64,000 nucleotides of DNA, from assembly GCA_009842675.1 (NCBI GenBank), contig VYEX01000002.1:88018-152017 (forward strand). Direction: 5' to 3'. The first letter of the stretch is position 1. Each line of letters starts with the position of its first letter. The position numbers and the translations under genes were made by a program. A model generated the notes under the pieces. It was not told the DNA's origin and made no database searches. It saw only the letters and a list, made by a program, of their open reading frames with translations. Shown one piece after another: positions 36,573-45,774 of this stretch. The DNA is from Acidimicrobiia bacterium (GTDB lineage: Bacteria > Actinomycetota > Acidimicrobiia > Acidimicrobiales > Bin134).

Positions 36573-38935
36573 TGGTCCTGGTATCTCCTCAAGGCTCGGG
36601 GGATGGTGACCACCCCCATGCCGGCAATGGCTACGGCAGCGATGGTGGGGATCCATACCCAGGACGGGGGCATGTCCAGCTCGAAGAAATTCCGGGCCCA
36701 CGGCCACACCATCACGATCAGGTACGACCCGCCCATGGCCGCGGCCAATCCGATCTTCCACGGACGCAGCGGACGGCTGATCACCACCAAGATCACCAAC
36801 CCAACCCCCAGCAGGGTGAACGTGGCCACGGTGCGGGCCTCGGGCAGGGTGACATCCTCGTGACGTCGGGCGATCTCATAGACGAAGAATGATGCAACTG
36901 CGGCCAGCAACCCGGCTGGGACTGAAAACCGAAGCACCCTGCGCAAGAAACCGGGTCGAATCAGCTCGGTGCTGGGGGCCAGGGCCAAAAACAGGCCGGG
37001 CACGCCGATGGAGAAGGTGCCTACCAGAGTGAGATGACGAGGCAGGAACGGGTATTCCACGGTGAAGATCCCCACGAGCACGGTGAGCAGCACGGCGTAG
37101 GACGCCTTGGTCACGAACAGGTTGGCCACCCGCTCCACGTTGTTGATCACCTTGCGCCCTTGGGCCAACACCTCAGGCAGGGTGGCAAAGGAGTTGTCAA
37201 GCAGCACCAGCTGAGCCACGGCCCTAGTGGAGGCCGACCCGCTGCCCATGGCTATTCCCATGTCGGCGTTCTTGAGGGCCAGCACATCGTTCACACCGTC
37301 GCCGGTCATGGCCACGGTGTGGCCCCTCGACTGGAGTGCATCCACCATGGTCCGCTTCTGCTGGGGGGTCACCCGCCCGAACACTGCGTTATCAGCCAAC
37401 GCGGCGGCCATCTCGTCAATGTCGTCGGGCAGGTCTCGAGCGTCGAGGTTGGCGTCGGCATTGGGGATGCCGGCCCGTTTGGCTACCGCGGCCACCGTGG
37501 CGGTGTGGTCGCCGGAGATCACCTTGAGGTTCACCCCCTGTTCCCGGAAGAAGGCCAGGATCTCGGGCGCGTCAGGGCGGATGGTGTCTTCGAGCAGGAT
37601 TAGCGCAAGAGGGGTCCGGCTCTCGGGCAGCGTCTCGTCGGCCAGGGGCTCGGGGTTTCGGGCCAGCAACAGGGTGCGCCGCCCCGCTTCAGCGTGCCCA
37701 GCTACCCGGTTCATCACGTCGGGCAGGTCCCCGGCGATCACATCGGGGGCCCCAAAATAGAAGGCGCCGTGACTGCGGAACTCCATGGCCGACCACTTGC
37801 GGGCACTGGAGAACGGGGTGGTGGCCACCGGGGTCCAACTGCCGGTGTCATGGTCGGGAGCGGGATAGGCATCGCGCACGGCCAGCATGGTGGCGTTGGG
37901 GGCCTCGTCGGCGTGGGCCATGGCCCCCAGGGCGGTGGCGACCAGCGCGGGATCGACGCCGGGCAACGTCTCCACCTCGCCGAAGCTGATGTGGCCAGTG
38001 GTGATGGTGCCGGTCTTGTCCAGGCACAAGACGTCGGTGCGGGCCAACAGCTCCACGGTGGCCAGCTCCTTGGCCAGCGCCCGGCGGCGGGCCAAGGCAA
38101 TCACCCCGGCCACGAAGGAGAGGCTGGTGAGCAGCACCAGGCCGTCGGGGACCATGGCCACCGCGGCAGCCACCGTGCCCTGAAGAGCGTTCTGCCAACG
38201 GTCCTCGGTATCGAGCAGCACCAGAATCAGCAGCGCTGAGGCCGGGGGGATGATCACGATGAGCCAGCGCAGCACGGTGTCGATGCCCCGGCGCAGCTCG
38301 CTGTTGACCAGGGTGAAGCGGCGGGCCTCCTCCGACAGGGTGCTGGCGTATGACTCGGCGCCGATGCGAGTAGCCTGATAGCGGCCACTTCCCGCAGCCA
38401 CGAAGCTGCCCGACAGCAGCTCGTCGCCGGGTTCTTTTTCGATGGGATCGGCCTCGCCGGTGAGCAGCGACTCGTCGGCTTCGAGGCCGGAGGACGTGAG
38501 TACAGCTCCATCCACCACTACTTGGTCGCCGGGGGTCAACTCCAGCACGTCGTCGGCCACCACCTCGCTGACGCCGACTTCGGAGACCTCCCCGTCGCGG
38601 ACCACCCGGGCCTTGGGGGCGCTGAGCACCGCTAGTCTGTCCAGCTCTCTCTTGGCCCGGAGCTCTTGGGCCACGCCGATGACGGCATTGGACACGACTA
38701 CTCCGACGAACAGGCCGTCGCGGGGGAACCCAGCCACCAGGATGGCGGCGAACAATGCCAGCATGATTCCGTTCACTGGGGAGAACACATTGGCCCGGAG
38801 AATCTGGGGCAGCGTGCGCACGGGGGCGTCGGGCACCCGGTTGGTGCGTCCGGCAGCCACCCGTTCGGCCACTTGTTCGCTGGTGAGCCCCCGCGTCGGA
38901 TTGACTTTCGGAGGGTTGGCGGTGTCAGGAGCCAT
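36569..38935 (-). CDS. P-type cation-transporting ATPase (CtpE-like)
   Basis: A 788-aa membrane pump. The phosphorylated Asp306 lies in CLDKTGTITTG, the actuator loop is LLTGEADP, and the hinge motif MTGDGVNDVLALKNADMGIA is intact. The transport-site sequence AVAMVPDGLVLLTSLSF lacks the CPx of heavy-metal pumps and resembles mycobacterial CtpE, a calcium exporter/importer-type ATPase. Transmembrane helices group in the usual pattern, with six at the C-terminal end. A TAACTT box lies 9 nt before the ATG. The ion is inferred, not shown. Confidence 0.88.
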   Translation of the reverse strand: MAPDTANPPKVNPTRGLTSEQVAERVAAGRTNRVPDAPVRTLPQILRANVFSPVNGIMLALFAAILVAGFPRDGLFVGVVVSNAVIGVAQELRAKRELDRLAVLSAPKARVVRDGEVSEVGVSEVVADDVLELTPGDQVVVDGAVLTSSGLEADESLLTGEADPIEKEPGDELLSGSFVAAGSGRYQATRIGAESYASTLSEEARRFTLVNSELRRGIDTVLRWLIVIIPPASALLILVLLDTEDRWQNALQGTVAAAVAMVPDGLVLLTSLSFVAGVIALARRRALAKELATVELLARTDVLCLDKTGTITTGHISFGEVETLPGVDPALVATALGAMAHADEAPNATMLAVRDAYPAPDHDTGSWTPVATTPFSSARKWSAMEFRSHGAFYFGAPDVIAGDLPDVMNRVAGHAEAGRRTLLLARNPEPLADETLPESRTPLALILLEDTIRPDAPEILAFFREQGVNLKVISGDHTATVAAVAKRAGIPNADANLDARDLPDDIDEMAAALADNAVFGRVTPQQKRTMVDALQSRGHTVAMTGDGVNDVLALKNADMGIAMGSGSASTRAVAQLVLLDNSFATLPEVLAQGRKVINNVERVANLFVTKASYAVLLTVLVGIFTVEYPFLPRHLTLVGTFSIGVPGLFLALAPSTELIRPGFLRRVLRFSVPAGLLAAVASFFVYEIARRHEDVTLPEARTVATFTLLGVGLVILVVISRPLRPWKIGLAAAMGGSYLIVMVWPWARNFFELDMPPSWVWIPTIAAVAIAGMGVVTIPRALRRYQDQ

Positions 38936-38987
38936 CAGGCCTTGAAGTTATCGGCTCGGAATGAAGACAGGAGGACTCGCCATCTCA

Positions 38988-40355
38988 TCACTGCCAGATG
39001 CGAAGAGAGCCTTCAACAGTGGCAGCGGCCACCGACAAGGTGCCGTCTGGGCGGGTCAGCACCGCGATGTTGGTGGCCAGCGTGCCCCCGAGCGGGCGGC
39101 TCCACATATCCACCGCCCCGTCAGGTCCATGGCGGACTCCTGCGATGTGCTGGCGGTTGAGAGTGGGGAGGATCACCTCGACGCGGCCATCCCGATCAAC
39201 GTCGGCGGCCACAGCCTGCTCAAGGTTTCGGGCGCCGAATTCGTGGGACCGGTAGCCCGTCCGTACGGCAGCAACCCCCAAATAGCTTCCACTCAAGCTC
39301 AAGAACCTCAGCGATCCCTGGGCATCGGGGTAGAGGACCTCGGCGATCTCGGTTTGCCCGGTGGGTCCGAGTGGTCCCACCGCTATCAAGTGGCGCCAGC
39401 CCAGCAGCCGGTCCACGGGGTCGCTGATCGCCACCACACCGCCGCCGGTGCTTGAGGCCACCACGATCCAGACCTCGCGGTCATTGCTAACGGTAAGCAC
39501 CACATCGTGGATCCCGTCGCCGTCCACGTCGGCCAGCAGGGGCGCGATGGACTCGATGACGTCGTCCTCAGACCGGTAGACGGTCTCCACCTCGTTCACC
39601 CCAACCGTAACCACCACCACGGAGGTGGCCTCCAAGTTGTCGCCCAATGCTGAATGGGGGAAGCGGTCGGTGGGTCCGGCCAGCACTAGCACCTTTTCGG
39701 GGCTGATCTGGATTACCCGGGTGTCGGGAAGCACTTTCAGATCGGGGCGCCACAGCGTGCCGTCGGACTCCAACACGGTGAGCCGCTGGAGATTGTCTAC
39801 GTAGGCGGCTCGATTGCCAGTGAGATACACAGGCACGCTGTTGGGTGACGCGTTGGCTGGCGTAGTGGCCAGACGGACCGAGTTGCCTTGGACGGCCAGC
39901 ACCGGAGGCTGGCCGGGCGCCAGTCGGCCGCCAGAAATCTCTATCGGGACCGGCTGGCCCCCAATGGGGATCTGGTACCCGTACACCGTTCCGTCGGCCA
40001 GGGTCACTACCCAGACGTCCCCGTCGGGAGTGCTGGTGCCGGTGACCCAAGTGGGAATGTCGCCCAGGTTGATGTCCTTGGTGGTGATTTGCTGGATGAA
40101 CCCAGTGCCCAGTCCAGCGCCGCCGGCCAATCGGTTGCCATTGGGCTGGAAGACGGGATCGACGTAGGTCACCGGACCGCGATCGGGGGGCGAAGTGGCG
40201 GTGGCCGGGGGTTGGGAGACTGCTGGGATGGCCGTGGGGGTAGTCAGGGTGGCCGAATCCGAACCGCAGGCACTGGAGATGGCGAGAGCGAGCACGCCCA
40301 ACGCGGCCAGCGGCCTACGAGGTATGCCCGCTTGGCGGGGGATGCCGTTGGTCAT
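38988..40355 (-). CDS. FG-GAP/VCBS-type repeat lipoprotein
   Basis: A 455-aa exported lipoprotein with Cys30 as the lipidated residue (ALAISSACGSDS), followed by a Thr/Pro linker. The mature part is beta-rich and contains Ca-binding-like repeats such as LLADVDGDGIHDVVLTV and VAADVDRDGRVEVILPT, the calcium loops of FG-GAP/VCBS beta-propellers. It probably forms an extracellular propeller for binding. The ATG overlaps the NUDIX gene stop in ATGA, making it the last gene of an SDR-NUDIX-lipoprotein operon. Confidence 0.75.
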   Translation of the reverse strand: MTNGIPRQAGIPRRPLAALGVLALAISSACGSDSATLTTPTAIPAVSQPPATATSPPDRGPVTYVDPVFQPNGNRLAGGAGLGTGFIQQITTKDINLGDIPTWVTGTSTPDGDVWVVTLADGTVYGYQIPIGGQPVPIEISGGRLAPGQPPVLAVQGNSVRLATTPANASPNSVPVYLTGNRAAYVDNLQRLTVLESDGTLWRPDLKVLPDTRVIQISPEKVLVLAGPTDRFPHSALGDNLEATSVVVVTVGVNEVETVYRSEDDVIESIAPLLADVDGDGIHDVVLTVSNDREVWIVVASSTGGGVVAISDPVDRLLGWRHLIAVGPLGPTGQTEIAEVLYPDAQGSLRFLSLSGSYLGVAAVRTGYRSHEFGARNLEQAVAADVDRDGRVEVILPTLNRQHIAGVRHGPDGAVDMWSRPLGGTLATNIAVLTRPDGTLSVAAATVEGSLRIWQ

Positions 40356-41089
40356 GTCCGCTCGAATCGCCAGCCGCCCTCCTTCAAGGTGAGGCGGTGC
40401 CGGGGGCCAGGCGCGCTGGTGTCATGGGTGTCGTATCCGGCGTCGCCGTGCCACAGCGACACGGGGACGCCATTGTCGAGAGCGATGTGGGTTTCGTAGT
40501 GAGGGATGTCGTCGGACCGGCTTCGGGCGGCGGCCAAGGCTTCGCCGACAGTGGGCTGCTCGGCCAACTCCATCAACGTGATGAAGGTGGGCGGGACCAT
40601 CTCTATCTCGCCGGCGGCATGTCGGGCCAAGGTCTCGGCCGGGCGCCACCAGGCGTGCTCCTTGATCTCACCGCCGTCCACGGTGACGGTGCCGGAGGGC
40701 GCAGGGGCCAGAAAGAACCAAGTGGCGAAGCGCTTGTTGATGGTGGTGGGGGGCACCCAGTGGGAGTAGGGCACCAGATCATCAATTGCGATGGCCAAGT
40801 CGGCCTCCTCTGCGGCCTCCCGCACCGCCGCGACACGGCTAGCAGCGAATATGTCGTCGGGCTGACCGGCGGGGTAGTCGTCATCGTCCACCCGTCCGCC
40901 GGGGAACACCCACATGCCGCCGACGAAGCTGAGCTTGGAGCTCCGCCGCATCATCAGGGTCTCCAGCCCTCCGGGGGCGTCGCGCAAGAGCACCACGGTG
41001 GCCGCGGCCACGAGCTTCGGCGCATCTTCGTCCTTCCCAGCCCAATCAACGAACCGGTGGCGCTTAGCGTCGCGCGGGGATTGGCTCAT
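40352..41089 (-). CDS. NUDIX hydrolase
   Basis: A 245-aa NUDIX protein. The box starts at FVGGMWVFPGGRVDDDD and, after an insertion of about 18 residues, resumes as AAVREAAEEADLAI, with the REx2EE metal-binding core intact. Such inserted boxes are seen in CoA- or ADP-ribose-type NUDIX proteins related to NUDT19. Given the CoA-rich setting, CoA-ester hydrolysis is plausible. The start at 41089 overlaps the upstream SDR stop in ATGA. Confidence 0.85.
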   Translation of the reverse strand: MSQSPRDAKRHRFVDWAGKDEDAPKLVAAATVVLLRDAPGGLETLMMRRSSKLSFVGGMWVFPGGRVDDDDYPAGQPDDIFAASRVAAVREAAEEADLAIAIDDLVPYSHWVPPTTINKRFATWFFLAPAPSGTVTVDGGEIKEHAWWRPAETLARHAAGEIEMVPPTFITLMELAEQPTVGEALAAARSRSDDIPHYETHIALDNGVPVSLWHGDAGYDTHDTSAPGPRHRLTLKEGGWRFERT

Positions 41090-41925
41090 GGTGATTCTGT
41101 CCCGAACATCCGGGCACGAACCTCGGGCCTGGTTACGAACACCGGGGCATTGTCGTCGCCCAACATGGCCAGCTTCACCGACATTCCACCGTCCACGGCC
41201 AGCACTTGTCCGGTGATGTAGCTGGCCTGGGGACTGAGCAGGAATGCCGCGGCAGCGGCGATCTCCGCAGGATGGCCCCGGCGGCCCAGGGGGATGGCGC
41301 GTTTGGCCGCCTCTAGCGACTCGTGATCTCCGACTCGGGGCGTGGTGATGGTGCCGGGAGCGATGGCGTTGACCCGGATTCCGTGGCCTCCCCACTCCAC
41401 GGCCATGGTGCGGGTAAGCGAGTTGATCCCTGCCTTGGCCGCGCCGTAGGCGGCCAGAAAAGGCTGGGAGGCCAGGCTGCTCACCGAGGATACGTTGACC
41501 ATGGCCCCACCAGTGCCCGCGTCGATCATGGTTCGGGCCACCGCGCGGTTGAGGAACGCCACATAGTGGAGGTTGTTGGCCATGACCCGATCCCAGCTCT
41601 GGCTGTCGATGTCCACTAGGGGGCCGAAGTCGTCGATGCTGGTACCACCGGCCACGTTGATCAGTCCGTCGATGCGGCCATGGGCGTCGAGAGCGGCTTG
41701 AACGACGGCAGCCGGTGCATCGGGTGCGGTGAGGTCGGCCTGAACTTTGACCACCGGGCGGAGGAGCGTGTCAAGCTTGTCCAGCTCCTCTGGAGACCGT
41801 TCCACCGCCACGACCTCAGCCCCAGCCGCCAGAGCAGCTTCGCAGGAACAGGTGCCGATGCCTCCTCCTCCGGCCCCGGCCACGACCACGATGGCCCCGG
41901 TGAGATCGGCAACTGGCGCAACCAT
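41086..41925 (-). CDS. Short-chain dehydrogenase/reductase (SDR)
   Basis: A 279-aa SDR. The nucleotide motif is unusual, AGAGGGGIGTCSCEAAL, with extra glycines. The catalytic Ser is in VSSVSSLASQ, the Tyr/Lys pair in YGAAKAG, and ITGQVLAVDGGMS is the FabG-like end. The start is set at 41925 because TAGGGT lies 7 nt upstream; ATG at 41931 and GTG at 41934 are alternatives. It is the first gene of the operon that continues through the NUDIX hydrolase to a lipoprotein. Confidence 0.87.
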   Translation of the reverse strand: MVAPVADLTGAIVVVAGAGGGGIGTCSCEAALAAGAEVVAVERSPEELDKLDTLLRPVVKVQADLTAPDAPAAVVQAALDAHGRIDGLINVAGGTSIDDFGPLVDIDSQSWDRVMANNLHYVAFLNRAVARTMIDAGTGGAMVNVSSVSSLASQPFLAAYGAAKAGINSLTRTMAVEWGGHGIRVNAIAPGTITTPRVGDHESLEAAKRAIPLGRRGHPAEIAAAAAFLLSPQASYITGQVLAVDGGMSVKLAMLGDDNAPVFVTRPEVRARMFGTESP

Positions 41926-42038
41926 TCCCATCACCCTACGGCGTGTTACCCGGTGGGCTGAGTCACGCAGAAATCATCGGCTGGGAAATATCCCTGGCAA
42001 GATGAGGCGTCGGTTAGTCGGACAGAGGAGTTCGGGCT

Positions 42039-42872
42039 ATGAAAGAGCTCAACGGCAAGGTCGCAGTAGTGACCGGGGCGGCTAGCGGGATCGGATACGG
42101 CTTGAGCAAGCGGTTCGTCGCCGAGGGGATGCAGGTGGTGATGGCCGACGTGGAGGAAGAAGCGCTGGCCCGGTCGGCCACCCAGCTCGAAGCCGATGGC
42201 GCCGATGTGCTGGGCGTGCTGTGCGATGTGAGCGATGCGGCGGCGGTGAGGGATTTGGCTGAGCAGACGCTGTCGTCATACGGCGGTGTTCATGTGGTGT
42301 GCAACAACGCCGGGGTGGGACCTGCCGGGCTGATGCTGGAGACCACGTCCGAGGAATGGGATTGGATCGTGGGGGTAAACGTCATGGGCGTGGCCCACGG
42401 AGTGATCACCTTTGCGCCGCTCATGGTGGAAGCCGGCGAGGGCCATATCGTCAACACCGCCTCGGAGGCTGGACTGGTCACCAACAGCGTGCTGGGCATG
42501 TATTGCGCCACCAAGCACGCGGTGGTGGGATTGAGCGAGTCGCTATGGAGAGAGGTGCATCCCCAGGGTGTGGGGGTGTCGTGCCTGTGCCCCAACCTGG
42601 TGAACACCCAGATTTTCAACTCCGAGCGCAACCGCCCCTACGGCGCCGAGCTGACAGCTACCCAGAACGCCATCATGACCCCGTTGCGGGAGACGCTCAG
42701 CGCCCGGGGAATCGCACCTTCAGAGGTAGCCGACAACGTGGTGAACGCCATTGTGGAGGACCGGTTCTGGGTATTCACCCATGACATCACCCCCGAGGCG
42801 GCCACCGTTCGCTTTACCGATATTGAAGCCCGCCGCAACCCCACCGATCCCTACGCGGGGATGGAGTTCTAG
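42039..42872 (+). CDS. Short-chain dehydrogenase/reductase (SDR)
   Basis: A 277-aa classical SDR. VTGAASGIGYGLSKRFV binds the cofactor, ADVEEEAL suggests NAD(H) preference, CNNAGVG is the NNAG motif, and NTASEAGL with YCATKHA gives the Ser-Tyr-Lys triad. The C-terminal part lacks the FabG DGG ending and resembles SDRs acting on larger substrates. GAGGAG precedes the ATG by 9 nt. A phytanoyl-CoA-dioxygenase-like gene follows on the same strand. Confidence 0.9.
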   Translation: MKELNGKVAVVTGAASGIGYGLSKRFVAEGMQVVMADVEEEALARSATQLEADGADVLGVLCDVSDAAAVRDLAEQTLSSYGGVHVVCNNAGVGPAGLMLETTSEEWDWIVGVNVMGVAHGVITFAPLMVEAGEGHIVNTASEAGLVTNSVLGMYCATKHAVVGLSESLWREVHPQGVGVSCLCPNLVNTQIFNSERNRPYGAELTATQNAIMTPLRETLSARGIAPSEVADNVVNAIVEDRFWVFTHDITPEAATVRFTDIEARRNPTDPYAGMEF

Positions 42873-42917
42873 AGCAGTCTCTGCCGACCGCTTCGGGGTT
42901 CAAAGAGGACAGTGGGC

Positions 42918-42923
42918 TAAATT
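42918..42923 (+). promoter_or_regulatory. Leaderless-type -10 box of the dioxygenase gene
   Basis: TAAATT lies 6 nt before the ATG at 42930. Confidence 0.45.
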
Positions 42924-42929
42924 CTCGTC

Positions 42930-44138
42930 ATGGCTGTAGTGGATCATGCTCCCCGTCTTCCCCAGTTCGACACCCTGGACTTCGACGATTTCCATGCCGA
43001 TGAACTGCCCCGGCGGCTGGCAGCGGGCAATGGAGATTTGGCTGCTGACATCGCGGCGGGCGCCCAGGTCAAGAGCTTCGCCTGGCGGCTGACCGACGGC
43101 CGGTCGGTGACCTACACAGTTGGCGATAACGGCTTCGAGATCGTGCCCGGCGACGACGCCGAGCTTGTAGTGGAGGTCAGCGAGCAGAACTGGTTCAACT
43201 ACGTGGCCGAGCTGTGGACCTGGGTCGGCTTGATGTACGCCGAGGCCGCCGAGATGGTTCGGGGCGACTTCGGGCTGTTCGAGGACTTCGAGCCGGTTCT
43301 TTTGGCCATGTACCACGGCCGACCTCTGTACGAGGGGTGGGAGCCCACGGTGGACCTGTCCCGCAGCTTCACCCTCGACGACGACCATGAGGAGATGAGC
43401 CGGTTCCTCGATGAGGCTGGGTTCCTCCACATCAGAGGCGTGTTCAGCGCCGAGGAGATCGAGGCTCTACGGGCCGAGGTGGAGCGCCAGCGCAGCGAGG
43501 CCACCCCCGACGACCACCGCTCATGGTGGGCCACCAACGCTGACGGCGAGGAAGTGTGCTGCCGGGTGACCCACATGGACGACCGCAGCGAGCTGATGCT
43601 CGGATTGATCGGAGACCGCCGACTGGACGCCATCGGCGCGCTGGGCGGGGACGACTTCGCCGCCTATCCCGAGCGGGGAGACGGCGTCTCGGTGGTCATC
43701 AAGCTGCCCCGCATCGTGGAGGGCCTGGCTGATCTGCCCTGGCACCGCGACTGCGGTACTGGCGGCCACTCCATCACCTGTCCCATGGTGAGCATCGGCA
43801 TTCAGCTCGACGATTGCACCGAGGCCAACGGCCAGCTCCATTACCTGGCCGGTTCGAACAAGTCGTCCAATCGGGCACGCGAGGTGCGCGATGGCTGGCC
43901 CACAGTGGCTATCAGCGCCTCGCCTGGCGATGCCACCGTCCACTACGGCCACACCATGCACGGTGCTCCGCCCCCCACTGGTGCCCCTGTCTCCGGCGGC
44001 CGCCGCACCATCTATGTGGGCTACCACAAGCCCATCTGGGCCGAGTTCATTCCCCCTGGTCAGGGCTACAACGACATCCTGTTTAAAGACGGCGGCCGCA
44101 TCCTCAGCCCCGAGGAATTCCAAGAGCAGAGCAGCTAG
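42930..44138 (+). CDS. Phytanoyl-CoA dioxygenase-like protein with an N-terminal extra domain
   Basis: A 402-aa Fe(II)/2-oxoglutarate dioxygenase. The iron ligands are in WHRDCGTGGHS (HxD) and HYGHTMHG (distal His), and RRTIYVGYHKP provides the 2-oxoglutarate Arg. About 130 residues precede the catalytic domain. They look like an SCP2 sterol-carrier-type fold (AWRLTDGRSVTYTVGD, FEIVPGDDAELVVEV, then NWFNYV), suggesting a lipid-binding module fused to the oxygenase. The substrate is probably a lipid or CoA ester, which is inferred. Confidence 0.78.
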   Translation: MAVVDHAPRLPQFDTLDFDDFHADELPRRLAAGNGDLAADIAAGAQVKSFAWRLTDGRSVTYTVGDNGFEIVPGDDAELVVEVSEQNWFNYVAELWTWVGLMYAEAAEMVRGDFGLFEDFEPVLLAMYHGRPLYEGWEPTVDLSRSFTLDDDHEEMSRFLDEAGFLHIRGVFSAEEIEALRAEVERQRSEATPDDHRSWWATNADGEEVCCRVTHMDDRSELMLGLIGDRRLDAIGALGGDDFAAYPERGDGVSVVIKLPRIVEGLADLPWHRDCGTGGHSITCPMVSIGIQLDDCTEANGQLHYLAGSNKSSNRAREVRDGWPTVAISASPGDATVHYGHTMHGAPPPTGAPVSGGRRTIYVGYHKPIWAEFIPPGQGYNDILFKDGGRILSPEEFQEQSS

Positions 44139-44162
44139 CCGGCGGGCTGGACTTCAGCCTGC

Positions 44163-44711
44163 TCAGCGAATCAACAGCCGGTCGAGAATTTCGTCGAGCA
44201 GGGGTTCGAGCTTCTTGGCGATGGCGTCGGTATCTTCGCTGAGATAGTCGTGGGGGATCACTACTCGGGGGACGTCGGGCATGCCCAGGGAGCGGGCCAC
44301 GGTGTCGGCGGCCACAGTGAAGGGCTCAGTCACCACGGTGACGGTGGGGATGCCTAGCCTCTCCAGGTTTACGGCGTCGAGCACACTGCCCGACGTGCAT
44401 GAGCCTCATTTGGCCAGGCCGTTGACCACCCCGGCGCAGGCCCGGAACGAGGCCAGCATCTCGTCGCCCGCGGGGCGGCTGAGCACTGGCTTGTGCTGGC
44501 GGATCACCGCAGTCACATCCAGACGGTGGCTGAATTCCTGCTCCAGCACTTCGGTGTAGCGGGTGAAGTCGGGACCCGACGAGGGGTTGTACTCGTTGAC
44601 CAGGAATCCGATGGTCAGCGGTCCCTGGGTGTGGCCTCGCCGGGGAGCCAGCGCCTCGTCGCGGACCACTACCTCGCCCCGGGGATCAACCAAGTCGCCG
44701 ACCAACTTCAC
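44163..44711 (-). CDS. UGSC-family selenoprotein
   Basis: Reading through TGA at 44406-44408 joins two open frames in the same phase into one 182-aa protein. The junction reads GVVNGLAKUGSCTSGSVLD with Sec at residue 102, the exact UGSC signature of a selenoprotein family first recognised in marine metagenomes. Downstream residues (ERLGIPTVTVVTEPF and the C-terminal helix) are conserved-looking, so this is not a stop. An 8-bp SECIS-like stem-loop follows. The start is GTG at 44711, 3 nt after the stop of an upstream gene, and it ends a compact operon with that gene and an amidohydrolase. The biochemical role of UGSC proteins is unknown. Confidence 0.88.
44375..44395 (-). other. Bacterial SECIS-like stem-loop in the UGSC gene
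   Basis: On the minus strand CGTCGGGC (44395-44388) pairs with GCTCGACG (44382-44375) over 8 bp with one G.U, around the loop AGTGT. The loop starts 19 nt after the TGA and has G in second position, nearly the same architecture as the stem-loop in the peroxiredoxin gene. Confidence 0.75.
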
Positions 44712-44714
44712 GCT

Positions 44715-45770
44715 CTAATCCTGCCAAATATGTTGGTCTAGCGCTCGGCTCACGGCGTAGCCGCCCAGGTTGCCCCAACCGGCGCACACTGCCATCCAGG
44801 GTATGGATTCGGCGCCGGTGACCATCACGTGGATGTCCTGGGGCCGCTCGGTCACCGGAACCAGCTCATCGGGATTCTCAGTGTCCACCCAGTCGGGCCA
44901 CCAGGCATAAGGGGGAACGCCGGGGGACAGGAGGTCGCCGATCCGCCGCCGAGCCTGCTGCCAGAGTTGTTCTTGCACCGCGGCCCGGTCGTAGCCGTTT
45001 TCAGCCAGGTGCCGGGCCTCGTTGGGGGTGAGCACCACCAGGGTCTCGCCCATGGTGTGGGTGTTGTTACACCCCTTGATGGCCATGGAGTCGGCCAGCT
45101 GGGCCAGTCGATTCACCGGAGTGTCGTCGGCCCCCCACATGGCCACGCTGGTGGGGGATTCGCAGGCGAACACCGTGATCCCGCTCTCGGCCTCGATGCC
45201 CCGGGCCTGGTGTAGTGGGGGCCAGGGGCTGGCCGGGGACTCGGCCACGCAGAAGGAGTAGCGGCCGGGGTGGCCAAACACCTCTTTGACCGGCTCGCCG
45301 GGCGTGGCTCCGCCGGCGTTCCACAGCAGCAGCTTGATGGCCCGGCCGATGGCGGCGTTGGCGTGGGCCCCACCGCCGCTGAACACCGACTCGGTGTGGG
45401 CCATGTCGAGTTGTTCGACCACCGGCCCCGACACGATGACCAGAGGCCAGCACGGATGGGTGGTGGTGACCACCCCCCGCAAGTTGAAGCGATCCTCCAA
45501 CATGGCCTCCACAGCCTTCAGCACCACCTCGAAGTGGTCAGGCTTGCAGCTGGCCATTGCCGCGTTGGCAGCCACCACTTCGACAGTGGCCGCTCCGCCC
45601 CTGGGGGGAATGGCCCCCAGTAGTTGTCCGGGGCCTCGGCCCGAGGATTCCACCAGGGCGTCCACTGCGGCTCGGGTGGGGGGATACACCGGCAACCCGT
45701 CGGTCAGTCCCTCGGCGTGGGCCAGCTCTACCCATTCTTCGATGGTGCTAGCGGTGGTGATGGCGCTCAC
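44715..45770 (-). CDS. Conserved protein of unknown function, UGSC operon partner
   Basis: A 351-aa soluble protein I cannot assign to a characterised family. It opens with EEWVELAHAEGLTDGLPVYP. Cys residues stand in conserved-looking contexts: MASCKPDHF, THPCWPL, RYSFCVAES, VFACESP and IKGCNNTH. Gly-rich GGGAHANAAIGRAIKLLLW and EVFGHPGRYSF may form a ligand site. The start is GTG at 45770, 4 nt after the amidohydrolase stop, and UGSC follows after 3 nt, so it almost certainly works with the selenoprotein. A thiol-based enzyme is a reasonable guess only. Confidence 0.75.
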   Translation of the reverse strand: MSAITTASTIEEWVELAHAEGLTDGLPVYPPTRAAVDALVESSGRGPGQLLGAIPPRGGAATVEVVAANAAMASCKPDHFEVVLKAVEAMLEDRFNLRGVVTTTHPCWPLVIVSGPVVEQLDMAHTESVFSGGGAHANAAIGRAIKLLLWNAGGATPGEPVKEVFGHPGRYSFCVAESPASPWPPLHQARGIEAESGITVFACESPTSVAMWGADDTPVNRLAQLADSMAIKGCNNTHTMGETLVVLTPNEARHLAENGYDRAAVQEQLWQQARRRIGDLLSPGVPPYAWWPDWVDTENPDELVPVTERPQDIHVMVTGAESIPWMAVCAGWGNLGGYAVSRALDQHIWQD

Positions 45771-45774
45771 GAGC

